A stretch of 14,315 nucleotides of DNA from Pararhizobium sp. YC-54 (GTDB taxonomy: Bacteria; Pseudomonadota; Alphaproteobacteria; Rhizobiales; Rhizobiaceae). The notes under the pieces were generated by a model. The model was not told the DNA's origin and did no database searches. It saw nothing but the letters and a program-made list of their open reading frames with translations. Made by a program: the position numbers and the translations under genes. Positions 7,757 to 14,315 of this stretch are shown here, one piece after another. How positions within the stretch are numbered: position 1 is the first letter of the stretch; every line of letters begins with the position of its first letter. The DNA is taken from contig NZ_JAOYTH010000034.1 of assembly GCF_025847205.1 (NCBI RefSeq), forward strand, positions 1-14,315. The letters are read 5' to 3'.

Positions 7757-9187
7757 TCATTTCTCCCGAATCGGCGCAAGCAGGTCAAGCGGCAGGTCAT
7801 TTGTTTGCCGGGATGGAACACGCCGATAGGTTTCGGTTGGCGGCGCTTCGGAAACGTTGAATTCCTTGCGTGCATAAGCCTCCGATTGCTGGGGGCTCTT
7901 GATCTGCATGGTCGACAGAAGCTGGCCCGTGGCAGCAAGCAGGCGATATTCGGCGAACAACGCGGCATATTGCGCCGTCTTCGCGAGAACATTCGCGTTG
8001 AACCGTGAGTTCTGCGCTCCGAGCACATCCAGCAACGAGCGCTGGCCGACACCCAGTTGCTCGCGATAGGACGAAACAAGTTGGTCATTCATTTGCGCCT
8101 GCGCCTTCAACGTGCGTGAAAGCTCGTATTGGCGGTAGCGCCGCTCCCAGGATATGCGGACAGCCTCTTCGACTTCACGGTGTGCCTGGTGAAAGACTAG
8201 CCGCTGTTCGCTTGCCCGACGACTTTGTTCCTGTTCATTGGCAATGTCGATACCGCCCCGATAGAGGTTCCATCTGGCCACGATGCGCGCCTGAGCGTCC
8301 CAGGTGTTTCCGGTCGAACCGTCAATGTCCGTACCCGTACGGACACGTCCCTCGGCAAAGACTTCCGGAAGCATGTTTGACTTTGCAGCTTTGACCTGCG
8401 AGTCGGCGACATTGATATCCGCATCGGCTGCCTGAATGCGCGGGTTGTTGGCCCTCGCAATACCGATCGCCGTTTCAAGCGACGCCGGCAACATTGTTGC
8501 AACTGACTTCGGGAGAGACGGTTTCGTTAACGGCTGGCCCACGAGCCTATTAAAGCTGATTTTCACCGTCTCGAGTGTTTCTTGCGCTTCTTGCAAACGC
8601 GCTTTCGCAGAAAGCAGTCGCTCGCTCGCTTGTTGGCTATCAGCGTCGGTCAACGTGCCGCCGGAAATCAGTGACCTGATGTCGGACGAGATCGACTGAT
8701 GCACACCGACATTGCGTTTAGCCTCGTCCACAATCTGCTGCTGGAGGATATACTCGAAGTATTCTCGAACAATCTGCAGACCGATCGTTTCCGAACGCTC
8801 AAGAACGCGGAAAGAGGCGCTGTCAACCCGCGCGGCCTGCCGCTCCACTTCGGCGCGGCGAGCACCGCCATCGAACAGTTTCTGAGTGATCGTCAGTCCA
8901 ACATCCGACGGATAAAGCGGATCGTTTTCGATCGAGGCCGAGCGCCGGCTGTCATCCTCCAGGTGCCGTGCTCCCGTCGATGCTTCGAGATCGATGCTCG
9001 GCAAATAGAGGCCGCGTGCTTGCCGCAACTCGAACTCGATCGCCTCGCGATTTTCGACGGACTGCCCGATTTCAGGGTTGGATTCCATTGCGATCTGAAG
9101 CGCTTCGCGCAGCGTCATCGCACCGGCCGCGCCACCGGCAAACACAGTTGAGGTGAGCAGAACTGAAAACAGCATGCCCTTAAACAT
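7757..9187 (-). CDS. TolC/LapE-like outer membrane channel of the type I secretion system
   Basis: This 476-residue outer membrane efflux protein would form the trimeric exit duct. ATG 9187 is preferred: GAGGG (9200-9196) sits 8 nt upstream and a signal peptide (MFKGMLFSVLLTSTVFAGG, then AAGA) follows at once. An in-frame TTG at 9223 would extend it by 12 residues without a good ribosome site. The mature part begins MTLREALQIAMESNPEIGQS, the usual first repeat of TolC proteins. Two long alpha-helical repeats follow, with the second entry at SLETAIGIARANNPRIQAAD and a closing helix around SSYREQLGVGQRSLLDVLGA, both family hallmarks. It is the first gene of the four-gene export operon. In LapA-type systems this pore also holds the retained adhesin N-terminus, which is the expected anchor point here. 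Confidence 0.92.
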   Translation of the reverse strand: MFKGMLFSVLLTSTVFAGGAAGAMTLREALQIAMESNPEIGQSVENREAIEFELRQARGLYLPSIDLEASTGARHLEDDSRRSASIENDPLYPSDVGLTITQKLFDGGARRAEVERQAARVDSASFRVLERSETIGLQIVREYFEYILQQQIVDEAKRNVGVHQSISSDIRSLISGGTLTDADSQQASERLLSAKARLQEAQETLETVKISFNRLVGQPLTKPSLPKSVATMLPASLETAIGIARANNPRIQAADADINVADSQVKAAKSNMLPEVFAEGRVRTGTDIDGSTGNTWDAQARIVARWNLYRGGIDIANEQEQSRRASEQRLVFHQAHREVEEAVRISWERRYRQYELSRTLKAQAQMNDQLVSSYREQLGVGQRSLLDVLGAQNSRFNANVLAKTAQYAALFAEYRLLAATGQLLSTMQIKSPQQSEAYARKEFNVSEAPPTETYRRVPSRQTNDLPLDLLAPIREK

Positions 9188-9550
9188 TCTTCCGGCCCTC
9201 AAATTATTCTCCCCACAAATCAAACTGCTCTGCTCGCAACATCGACGGTGCGGCAGAATTCTTGAAATTTAGTGATAAATAATACGTCTCTGAAGAATAA
9301 GGGGCACCATAAATGGGCAGGTCCACTGCCAGTCCACGCTTTCACAAGTTATTGTTGCAAAAATGAAACAGGACTAACCAGAGCGGCGTTCATAAATTCA
9401 CGAAGGGTGGTCAATGCCGGGCGCAGATCCGACTAAACCGCTGGTCTAGCTGCGAAAGCACACGCGCTTCCCTCAACGGTGCGCCAAAATATGCCAAGCT
9501 TGCATTTTTCAGGCGGTTCGATTGGATATATCGTGCCTCAGACTGCAAAG
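9188..9550. other. Non-coding region upstream of the secretion operon
   Basis: This 363-bp gap separates the tolC-like start from the 3' end of the GGDEF gene. The part next to tolC (about 9255-9370) is AT-rich and probably carries the operon promoter, but I found no convincing -35/-10 pair. There is no strong terminator hairpin after the GGDEF stop, so read-through from the GGDEF gene is possible. I see no gene or RNA in it. Confidence 0.5.
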
Positions 9551-10312
9551 TCATGCCGTCGGCAGGCGCGCAAGGGCGACGGCTGGCGCCTGGCCCGCTG
9601 CAACCATGATTGCTTCCGAAGAGGCCGTGTGGCGCAAGCGCGCGAGGTCGATGTTGCCATCGAACAGGACGCCGCCGACACTCAGCGCAAGATCGACCGC
9701 CTTCCCATCGGCGGAAAAGTGCGACGATACAAGCGCTTTTGTCAGGCGGGTGCAGACCTGATTTGCGTCAAGCTCACTGGCGCCAACAAGCAACACGTCG
9801 AACGTGGCGGGGCCGGTTCGTGCGACAATGTCGTCGCGACGGATAGATGTGCTGATGGTCGATGCGACAAACTGAAGAAGTTCGTCGCTCCATTGGGGTC
9901 CGTAGGACGAACCAACCTCGTCGAGGTTGTTGATGCGCACCTGGACGAGCGCGCCCTCAAGAGATGCCCCGGAACGCTGGCGACGGCGCTCAAGTCCGTT
10001 GACGTGTTGCACGAGCCCACGGCCGGTGACACAGCCGGTCGTCCCGTCGTGGTAAATGTCATGATTGATCTGATTGCGAAGGCGCTCGACCCGCCGGGAT
10101 TGCACCGCCAAAGCGATGACCAAAGGCGCACCCATGAGCAGCGAGACGACAGCACTCCCGAGCATCGCTGCTACAATGGGGCGGTCCATCAACGCGACCA
10201 GGCTCAAATAGGTCAAAAGCTGAGCAAGAAACGCAAACAGAAGGATGCCGCCAAGAGCATTGCGCGCAATACGCCAATCTCTATTACCGTTAAACAGCGT
10301 TTCTCCGTTCAT
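9551..10312 (-). CDS. Two-pass membrane protein with degenerate GGDEF domain
   Basis: This 253-residue protein starts at ATG 10312, with AAGGAG 8 nt upstream; a longer open frame upstream lacks a ribosome site. Two membrane helices (about 20-41 and 46-70) are followed by a short linker and a GGDEF-fold domain from about 84 to the end. The domain entry HDGTTGCVTGRGL mirrors the canonical HDxLTGLxNRxxL. The later block is SYGPQWSDELLQFVA. The active-site loop reads RTGPATF (165-171) where an active diguanylate cyclase has RxGG(D/E)EF, and the usual metal-binding aspartates at the first strand are replaced (VRINNLDEV). It should not make c-di-GMP. It may bind a nucleotide or partner protein. No EAL domain is present. 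It is co-oriented with the export operon 363 bp downstream, so a role in adhesin control is plausible but inferred. Confidence 0.8.
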   Translation of the reverse strand: MNGETLFNGNRDWRIARNALGGILLFAFLAQLLTYLSLVALMDRPIVAAMLGSAVVSLLMGAPLVIALAVQSRRVERLRNQINHDIYHDGTTGCVTGRGLVQHVNGLERRRQRSGASLEGALVQVRINNLDEVGSSYGPQWSDELLQFVASTISTSIRRDDIVARTGPATFDVLLVGASELDANQVCTRLTKALVSSHFSADGKAVDLALSVGGVLFDGNIDLARLRHTASSEAIMVAAGQAPAVALARLPTA

Positions 10313-10679
10313 GTGCCCAGCTCCTTGTTCACTGACAAGGCACGGTCTACCGCGTCTTTGTGGATATTCTCTTTCTTCCATACCTACAAGTTTAGGCAAC
10401 AGCCAATATCTGTTTCGAACTGCGCCAGCTTCCTGTGGACACACTCCGATACAAGGAATTCAGGGTCGGAACAACTGCTCGAAATCACGGCGGGATGACG
10501 ACCTCAGTTTCCTGTTTTTGAAGCCGACGCGCACGAGGCGACGCTCGGCCGTGATGACGGACCAATCCCCGACGTCGGATGATTTGATGACGATCAGGCA
10601 ATTCCGGGTCTGGTTGAAGAGTCTGAGGCCGATAGTGTGGCTTCGCGTTCAGATCAACGAGACCTTCGCTGCGGTGCCG
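10313..10679. other. Gene-free stretch with no recognised content
   Basis: The part near 10313-10450 should hold the promoter of the GGDEF gene; no clear box is visible. A minus-strand frame at about 10648-10469 is open for some 55 codons (it includes NQTRNCLIVIKSSDVGDW) but has no usual start codon and I do not recognise it. Overlapping plus-strand frames look like shadows. It may be further decayed coding DNA continuous with the hydrolase remnant to the right. Confidence 0.35.
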
Positions 10680-11007
10680 ATCGCAGTCATGTGCGAGCTT
10701 GGCACGATCCCGAGGCGATCGCCGGCGGCTGCAACGATTACCGCGTCGCACTGGCGGTCGATCTCGCCCACGATCTGGCGGATCACGGGAAACGCCTATC
10801 CGCTCCTGCGCTGATCCTCTGCGGAGCCGCTGGCGCCATGGCCAAGCTCTATGACCTGCCCGCGACCTGGGTGGATCGCTGTACCACCATGGAGGCTCGC
10901 GCCGCCATCAGGGGCGGGCATTGTTCCCCGGACTCCGCGCCGGGGACGTTGCGGAACAAGTGGCTGCTTTTCTGAGCGGTCATCCTCTTTCCGAGGTGGC
11001 AAGGTAG
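10680..11007 (+). pseudogene. C-terminal remnant of a haloacetate-dehalogenase-like alpha/beta hydrolase
   Basis: From about 10689 the plus strand encodes RAWHDPEAIAGGCNDYRVAL, then AVDLAHDLADHGK, LSAPALILCGAAGAM and GGHCSPDSAPG. This matches the last third of fluoroacetate/haloacetate dehalogenase-type hydrolases: cap-domain DP..I...C.DYR, strand PAL.L.G, catalytic-His motif GGH. The in-frame reading then degenerates and stops at 10975. Shifting one base at the GGGG near 10942-10945 restores DVAEQVAAFLSGH and a stop at 11005-11007, so a single-base loss is likely. The N-terminal two thirds, with the nucleophile Asp elbow, are missing: nothing upstream reads as hydrolase. It ends 15 bp from the convergent regulator's stop. 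It is most likely a non-functional relic; the precise left edge is uncertain. Confidence 0.6.
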
Positions 11008-11022
11008 AGTCCGTGACAAACC

Positions 11023-12441
11023 CTATGCCTCGCCGATCGTGTAGGGCAGGATCGTTCTCTTGTCGTGATCCACCTGAAGTTTTCGCATCAGAGGCGGGAC
11101 TGCTCTTTGAGGACATTTGACACGTTCGCATATCCGGCATGAAATCCCGATCGGAGAAAAATTGGCCTTGGCCGAGAGATCGAGATCGTCGGCATAGACG
11201 AATGCATGTGCGTATGAGATCTCGCAGCCGAAAGCGATTGCATAGCGGGGTTGCGGGCTATGATATCCCGCCCCGGATTTCGTGATCTGCGTGGCCAGAC
11301 AGAGGTAGCGTACGCCATCGGGCGTCTCCGCCAGTTGTCGAATGATTCGCCCTTGCGCTTCAAATGCCTCGTGGACGTTCCATAACGGGCAGGCCGCTCC
11401 AAATCGAGCGAATTGAAGCTTCGTCGAGCTGTGCCTCTTCGTGATGTTGCCGGCACGATCGATGCGGGCAAAGAAAACCGGAACGCCTTTGTTTCCCGGC
11501 CGCTGCATTGTGCTCAGCCGGTGGCAGACCTGCTCAAGACTTGCGCCGAAACGGGCGGAGAGGAGATCGAGGTCGTGGCGCAAGCTGTTCGCCGCTGAAA
11601 GGAACTCGCCGTAAGGCAATAGCAACGCACCGGCGAAGTAATTCTGCAAACCGATCTTGCAAATTTCCAATGCTTCGACGGTGCGGAAATTTGCATCGCG
11701 GGCGATGGACTGAACAAGGCCGGGGGCGTGGAGTTGCGCGATCTGGAGGGCGATCTGGAAATCCCGTGTCGATGCCGGCGCGTATCGATTTATGGAAAGC
11801 GTTCCGGAGGATCGATCGAATTGCCTGAGCGCATCATCATCCGGCTCCGAGCGTTTCACCTCGACGCGATACTGCGATTTCAGGAAGCGTGACAGGACCG
11901 AGTGGCTGTCTCCGTCTCCCAGTCCAAGTTCGCCAGCCAGCTTCTCGGCTTCGACGTCGAGTGCATGGATGTAGTTGTCGACGAAATGGAAAAAATCCCG
12001 GACTTCCTCGTAGGGCGTGGTTTCCGCCAGCGAAGCCGACCGGCCAAGGCTGTCGCTCAAACCCGCAAGTTGCTCGCTGTTGCGTTTGTATCCCTGGTGT
12101 GCCCGGATAAAGGCGCGAGCCAGGTTTGGTGCGCTCTGGGTTACGAGTTTCAGTTCCTGAAAATTCGGGGCGAGGTTCTCAAACAGGGGGTCCGTCAGCG
12201 CCTCCGTGAGGGCAGACAGGAGCCTGTCTCCTTCACCGGACGAGAGTTCGCTCATGTTGATCTGGAATTTTTCTGCCAGTGCAACAAGAACTGCGGCAGA
12301 AACAGGCCGCTGATTGTTCTCGATCTGGTTCAGGTAACTCGTGGAGATTCCAATCCGCTCGGCGAATTGCGCCTGGGTCGCTTTGTTCGCCTCCCTGAGT
12401 TCCCGGACTTTACGACCGATGAAGAGCTTTCCAATGGCCAT
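11023..12441 (-). CDS. pccR: PccR-type ScfR transcriptional regulator of propionyl-CoA assimilation
   Basis: This 472-residue cytoplasmic regulator of the short-chain fatty acyl-CoA regulator (ScfR) family, relatives of PccR and RamB, is divergent from pccB. Residues about 8-62 are an XRE helix-turn-helix (KVRELREANKATQAQFAERI, then GISTSYLNQIENNQRPVS). The middle is the IrrE/Peptidase_M78-like domain; the HExxH zinc motif is not visible, as is common in regulators. The C-terminus carries the family Cys motif CRICERVKCPQRAVPP (Cys435, 438, 443). ATG 12441 is preferred over ATG 12471 because homologs begin close to the helix-turn-helix and the upstream ATG lies at or before the predicted transcription start; neither has a good ribosome site. 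In Rhodobacter sphaeroides PccR senses propionyl-CoA status and controls pccB. The same job is inferred here from synteny. Confidence 0.87.
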   Translation of the reverse strand: MAIGKLFIGRKVRELREANKATQAQFAERIGISTSYLNQIENNQRPVSAAVLVALAEKFQINMSELSSGEGDRLLSALTEALTDPLFENLAPNFQELKLVTQSAPNLARAFIRAHQGYKRNSEQLAGLSDSLGRSASLAETTPYEEVRDFFHFVDNYIHALDVEAEKLAGELGLGDGDSHSVLSRFLKSQYRVEVKRSEPDDDALRQFDRSSGTLSINRYAPASTRDFQIALQIAQLHAPGLVQSIARDANFRTVEALEICKIGLQNYFAGALLLPYGEFLSAANSLRHDLDLLSARFGASLEQVCHRLSTMQRPGNKGVPVFFARIDRAGNITKRHSSTKLQFARFGAACPLWNVHEAFEAQGRIIRQLAETPDGVRYLCLATQITKSGAGYHSPQPRYAIAFGCEISYAHAFVYADDLDLSAKANFSPIGISCRICERVKCPQRAVPPLMRKLQVDHDKRTILPYTIGEA

Positions 12442-12444
12442 TTT

Positions 12445-12472
12445 CGCAACTTTGCAAAAGTTAGTTTGCATT
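12445..12472. promoter_or_regulatory. Putative PccR/ScfR operator
   Basis: TTTGCAAA at 12451-12458 is a perfect 8-bp palindrome, preceded by CAAC so that AACTTTGCAAA is formed. TTTGCATT follows at 12465-12472, giving TGCAAA-N6-TTTGCA as an inverted repeat. A weaker TTTCGCAA lies at 12442-12449. From memory, PccR of Rhodobacter binds paired TTTGCAAA elements and actinobacterial RamB binds an AACTTTGCAAA core. Here the spacing is 6 rather than the 4 I recall. It lies just upstream of the pccR start and about 100 bp from pccB. Confidence 0.6.
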
Positions 12473-12502
12473 TTTATAGTTTACTCATGCACGCACGATC
12501 AA
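12473..12502 (-). promoter_or_regulatory. Candidate promoter of pccR
   Basis: On the minus strand TTGATC (12502-12497) and TATAAA (12478-12473) are separated by 18 bp. This predicts transcription start near 12466, so the TTTGCAAA elements would fall at the start point and in the short leader, a position suited to autorepression. Prediction by eye only. Confidence 0.4.
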
Positions 12503-12570
12503 GTGTTTTGTGAACCTCTCCGCTCAGTTACAAACGCGCTCAACATTGGCGCCTTCGAAGTGGAAATTAT

Positions 12571-14103
12571 ATGCGATCCGTTCTTGAGCAGCTTGAGTCG
12601 AGGCGGGCCGAAGCACGGCTCGGCGGCGGTCAGAAGCGCATCGATGCTCAGCACAGCAAGGGCAAGCTTACGGCGCGCGAGCGCATCGAGGTGCTGCTCG
12701 ACGAAGGCTCCTTCGAAGAATACGACATGTACGTCACCCACCGTGCCGTCGATTTCGGCATGGCCGAGCAGAAAGTGGCCGGCGACGGCGTCGTCACTGG
12801 CTGGGGCACGATCAATGGCCGCCAAACTTACGTCTTCTCTCAGGATTTTACCGTGCTCGGCGGCTCGCTCTCCGAGACCCATGCACAGAAAATCTGCAAG
12901 ATCATGGACATGGCCGTGCGCAACGGCGCACCCGTCATCGGCCTCAACGATTCGGGCGGTGCGCGCATCCAGGAAGGCGTCGCCTCGCTCGCCGGCTATG
13001 CCGAAGTGTTCCGCCGCAACGCCGAGGCCTCCGGCGTCATCCCGCAGATCTCGGTGATCATGGGCCCCTGCGCCGGCGGTGCTGTCTATTCGCCGGCGAT
13101 GACCGACTTCATCTTCATGGTGCGCGATTCCTCCTACATGTTCGTCACCGGCCCGGACGTGGTGAAGACCGTCACCAACGAGATCGTCACGGCCGAAGAA
13201 CTCGGCGGCGCCGGCACCCATACGCGGAAATCCTCGGTTGCCGATGCGGCCTATGAAAACGACATCGAGACCCTGGAGCAGGTGCGTCTGCTGTTCGACT
13301 TCCTGCCCCTCAACAACCGCGAAAAGCCGCCGGTCCGTCCCTTCCACGACGATCCCGCCCGCATCGAGAACCGTCTCGACACGCTGATCCCGGATTCGTC
13401 GGCCAAACCCTACGACATGAAGGAACTCATTCACGCAATCGCCGACGAAGGCGACTTCTTCGAGATCCAGGAAGCCTTTGCCAAGAACATCATCACCGGC
13501 TTCATCCGGCTCGAGGGCCAGACCGTCGGCGTCGTCGCCAACCAGCCGATGGTGCTGGCCGGCTGCCTGGATATCGACTCATCGCGAAAAGCTGCCCGCT
13601 TCGTCAGGTTCTGCGACGCGTTCAATATCCCTATTCTGACACTGGTCGACGTCCCGGGTTTCCTTCCAGGCACGTCGCAGGAATATGGCGGCGTCATCAA
13701 GCACGGGGCTAAGCTGCTGTTCGCCTACAGCCAGGCAACCGTGCCCATGGTCACGTTGATCACGCGCAAGGCGTACGGCGGCGCCTATGACGTCATGGCG
13801 TCCAAGCATATAGGCGCTGATGTCAACTATGCCTGGCCAACCGCCGAGATCGCCGTGATGGGCGCCAAGGGCGCCACCGAAATCCTCTACCGTTCCGAGC
13901 TCGGCAACCCCGACAAGATCGCCGCTCGCACCCAGGAGTATGAAGAGCGTTTCGCCAACCCCTTTGTCGCCGCCGAACGCGGATTCATTGACGAAGTCAT
14001 CATGCCGCATTCCTCCCGCCGCCGCATTGCCCGGGCGTTCGCTTCGCTTCGCAACAAGCAAAGTGAAGTGCGGTGGCGCAAGCACGACACGATACCGTTG
14101 TGA
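12571..14103 (+). CDS. pccB: Propionyl-CoA carboxylase beta subunit (carboxyltransferase)
   Basis: This 510-residue subunit moves the carboxyl group from carboxybiotin to propionyl-CoA, giving methylmalonyl-CoA in propionate, odd-chain fatty acid and Val/Ile breakdown. The length is normal for PccB. The N-terminal crotonase-fold half begins [20 protein letters not shown] and [20 protein letters not shown]. It carries [11 protein letters not shown] and [20 protein letters not shown], the acyl-CoA oxyanion glycines. The C-terminal half has [20 protein letters not shown] and [18 protein letters not shown]. The Asp of GGAYDVM is the position that sets propionyl over acetyl preference in Streptomyces PccB (Asp422), so PccB is favoured over AccD/AccB. 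ATG 12571 is weakly supported by GTGGAAA upstream. pccA follows after 93 bp and the pccR homolog is divergent, which agrees with propionyl-CoA control. Confidence 0.96.
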   Translation: MRSVLEQLESRRAEARLGGGQKRIDAQHSKGKLTARERIEVLLDEGSFEEYDMYVTHRAVDFGMAEQKVAGDGVVTGWGTINGRQTYVFSQDFTVLGGSLSETHAQKICKIMDMAVRNGAPVIGLNDSGGARIQEGVASLAGYAEVFRRNAEASGVIPQISVIMGPCAGGAVYSPAMTDFIFMVRDSSYMFVTGPDVVKTVTNEIVTAEELGGAGTHTRKSSVADAAYENDIETLEQVRLLFDFLPLNNREKPPVRPFHDDPARIENRLDTLIPDSSAKPYDMKELIHAIADEGDFFEIQEAFAKNIITGFIRLEGQTVGVVANQPMVLAGCLDIDSSRKAARFVRFCDAFNIPILTLVDVPGFLPGTSQEYGGVIKHGAKLLFAYSQATVPMVTLITRKAYGGAYDVMASKHIGADVNYAWPTAEIAVMGAKGATEILYRSELGNPDKIAARTQEYEERFANPFVAAERGFIDEVIMPHSSRRRIARAFASLRNKQSEVRWRKHDTIPL

Positions 14104-14130
14104 AACGTCACATGCGTCACAAACCACAGT

Positions 14131-14161
14131 CGTCATCCTCGGGCTTGAGCCGAGGATGACG
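14131..14161. repeat. Perfect palindrome between pccB and pccA (dispersed repeat type)
   Basis: CGTCATCCTCGG (14131-14142) and CCGAGGATGACG (14150-14161) form a perfect 12-bp stem around a 7-nt loop (GCTTGAG). There is no T-run after it, so it is not a typical intrinsic terminator. The sequence resembles a small palindrome I know as widely dispersed in rhizobial and related alphaproteobacterial genomes. Within the pccB-pccA message it could act as an mRNA stabiliser or partial terminator. Confidence 0.85.
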
Positions 14162-14196
14162 GAAAGAACAGTTAGATCGAGCTGATCGAGAACCGA

Positions 14197-14315
14197 ATGA
14201 TCCAGAAAATTCTGATCGCCAATCGCGGCGAGATTGCCTGCCGGGTGATCAAGACGGCGCGGAAGATGGGCATCGCCACGGTTGCCGTCTATTCCGATGC
14301 GGATGCCGATGCGCT
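14197..14315 (+). CDS. pccA: Propionyl-CoA carboxylase alpha subunit, first 39 codons (3' end beyond window)
   Basis: ATG 14197 opens [20 protein letters not shown], then [19 protein letters not shown], which is the typical N-terminus of the biotin carboxylase domain shared by PccA, AccC, MccA and pyruvate carboxylase. The frame is open to the window edge. The full protein would use ATP and bicarbonate to carboxylate the biotin on its C-terminal carrier domain and pass it to PccB. The assignment as pccA rather than accC rests on its position directly after pccB. There is a weak GAG ribosome site upstream. A palindrome lies in the 93-bp gap to pccB. Confidence 0.9.
   Translation, partial: MIQKILIANRGEIACRVIKTARKMGIATVAVYSDADADA

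Noticed and set aside
9479..10498. Plus-strand open frame of 339 codons
   Set aside because: It is antisense to the GGDEF-like gene, which has a good ribosome site, membrane helices and a readable fold; the plus frame shows no family signature.
10921..10959. Inverted repeats TTGTTCC/GGAACAA and CCCCGG/CCGGGG as a terminator
   Set aside because: There is no T-run, and the sequence lies inside the hydrolase remnant's coding frame, so the pairing is probably chance in GC-rich codons.
12499..13434. Minus-strand open frame of 311 codons
   Set aside because: It is antisense to pccB, whose identity is certain; such shadows are common in GC-rich carboxyltransferase genes.

Overview
The window looks like chromosomal DNA of an alphaproteobacterium of the order Rhizobiales (Hyphomicrobiales), probably a Rhizobium- or Mesorhizobium-like organism. 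The grounds are the propionyl-CoA carboxylase genes with a divergent ScfR-family regulator, the GC-rich rhizobial codon use, a dispersed CGTCATCCTCGG palindrome between pccB and pccA, and a type I secretion locus of alphaproteobacterial style. The genus is inferred and was not tested.

Left part (1-10312): a surface-adhesin locus. A very large VCBS-repeat protein runs leftward off the window edge from a start at 2183; 727 N-terminal codons are present, including three almost identical 348-bp tandem units. A 447-bp AT-rich intergenic region separates it from a divergent, exported LapG-type (BTLCP) cysteine protease at 2631-3563. Convergent with the protease is a leftward operon, in transcription order: TolC-like outer membrane channel (9187-7757), type I ABC exporter (7723-5558), HlyD-like adaptor (5488-4208), and a small ribbon-helix-helix protein with a possible PAS-like C-terminal half (4204-3593), whose start lies 3 nt after the hlyD stop. 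Upstream, in the same direction, is a two-pass membrane protein with a degenerate GGDEF domain (10312-9551). The likely scheme is that the exporter secretes the adhesin, its N-terminal retention module anchors it in the outer membrane pore, and the periplasmic protease releases it. No LapD (HAMP-GGDEF-EAL receptor), which normally controls LapG, is visible. The degenerate GGDEF protein and the RHH/PAS-like protein are candidates for a different control input.

Middle (10313-11022): little coding content. There is an unassigned stretch and then a decayed, frameshifted C-terminal fragment of a haloacetate-dehalogenase-like alpha/beta hydrolase.

Right part (11023-14315): propionyl-CoA assimilation. 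A PccR-type ScfR regulator runs leftward, diverging from pccB and the first 39 codons of pccA. TTTGCAAA-type elements at the regulator's own promoter and start codon fit a short-chain acyl-CoA-responsive operator serving both directions.

The most interesting part is the adhesin/protease/exporter cluster with its unusual candidate regulators. All family assignments were made by reading the translations; no database search was run.
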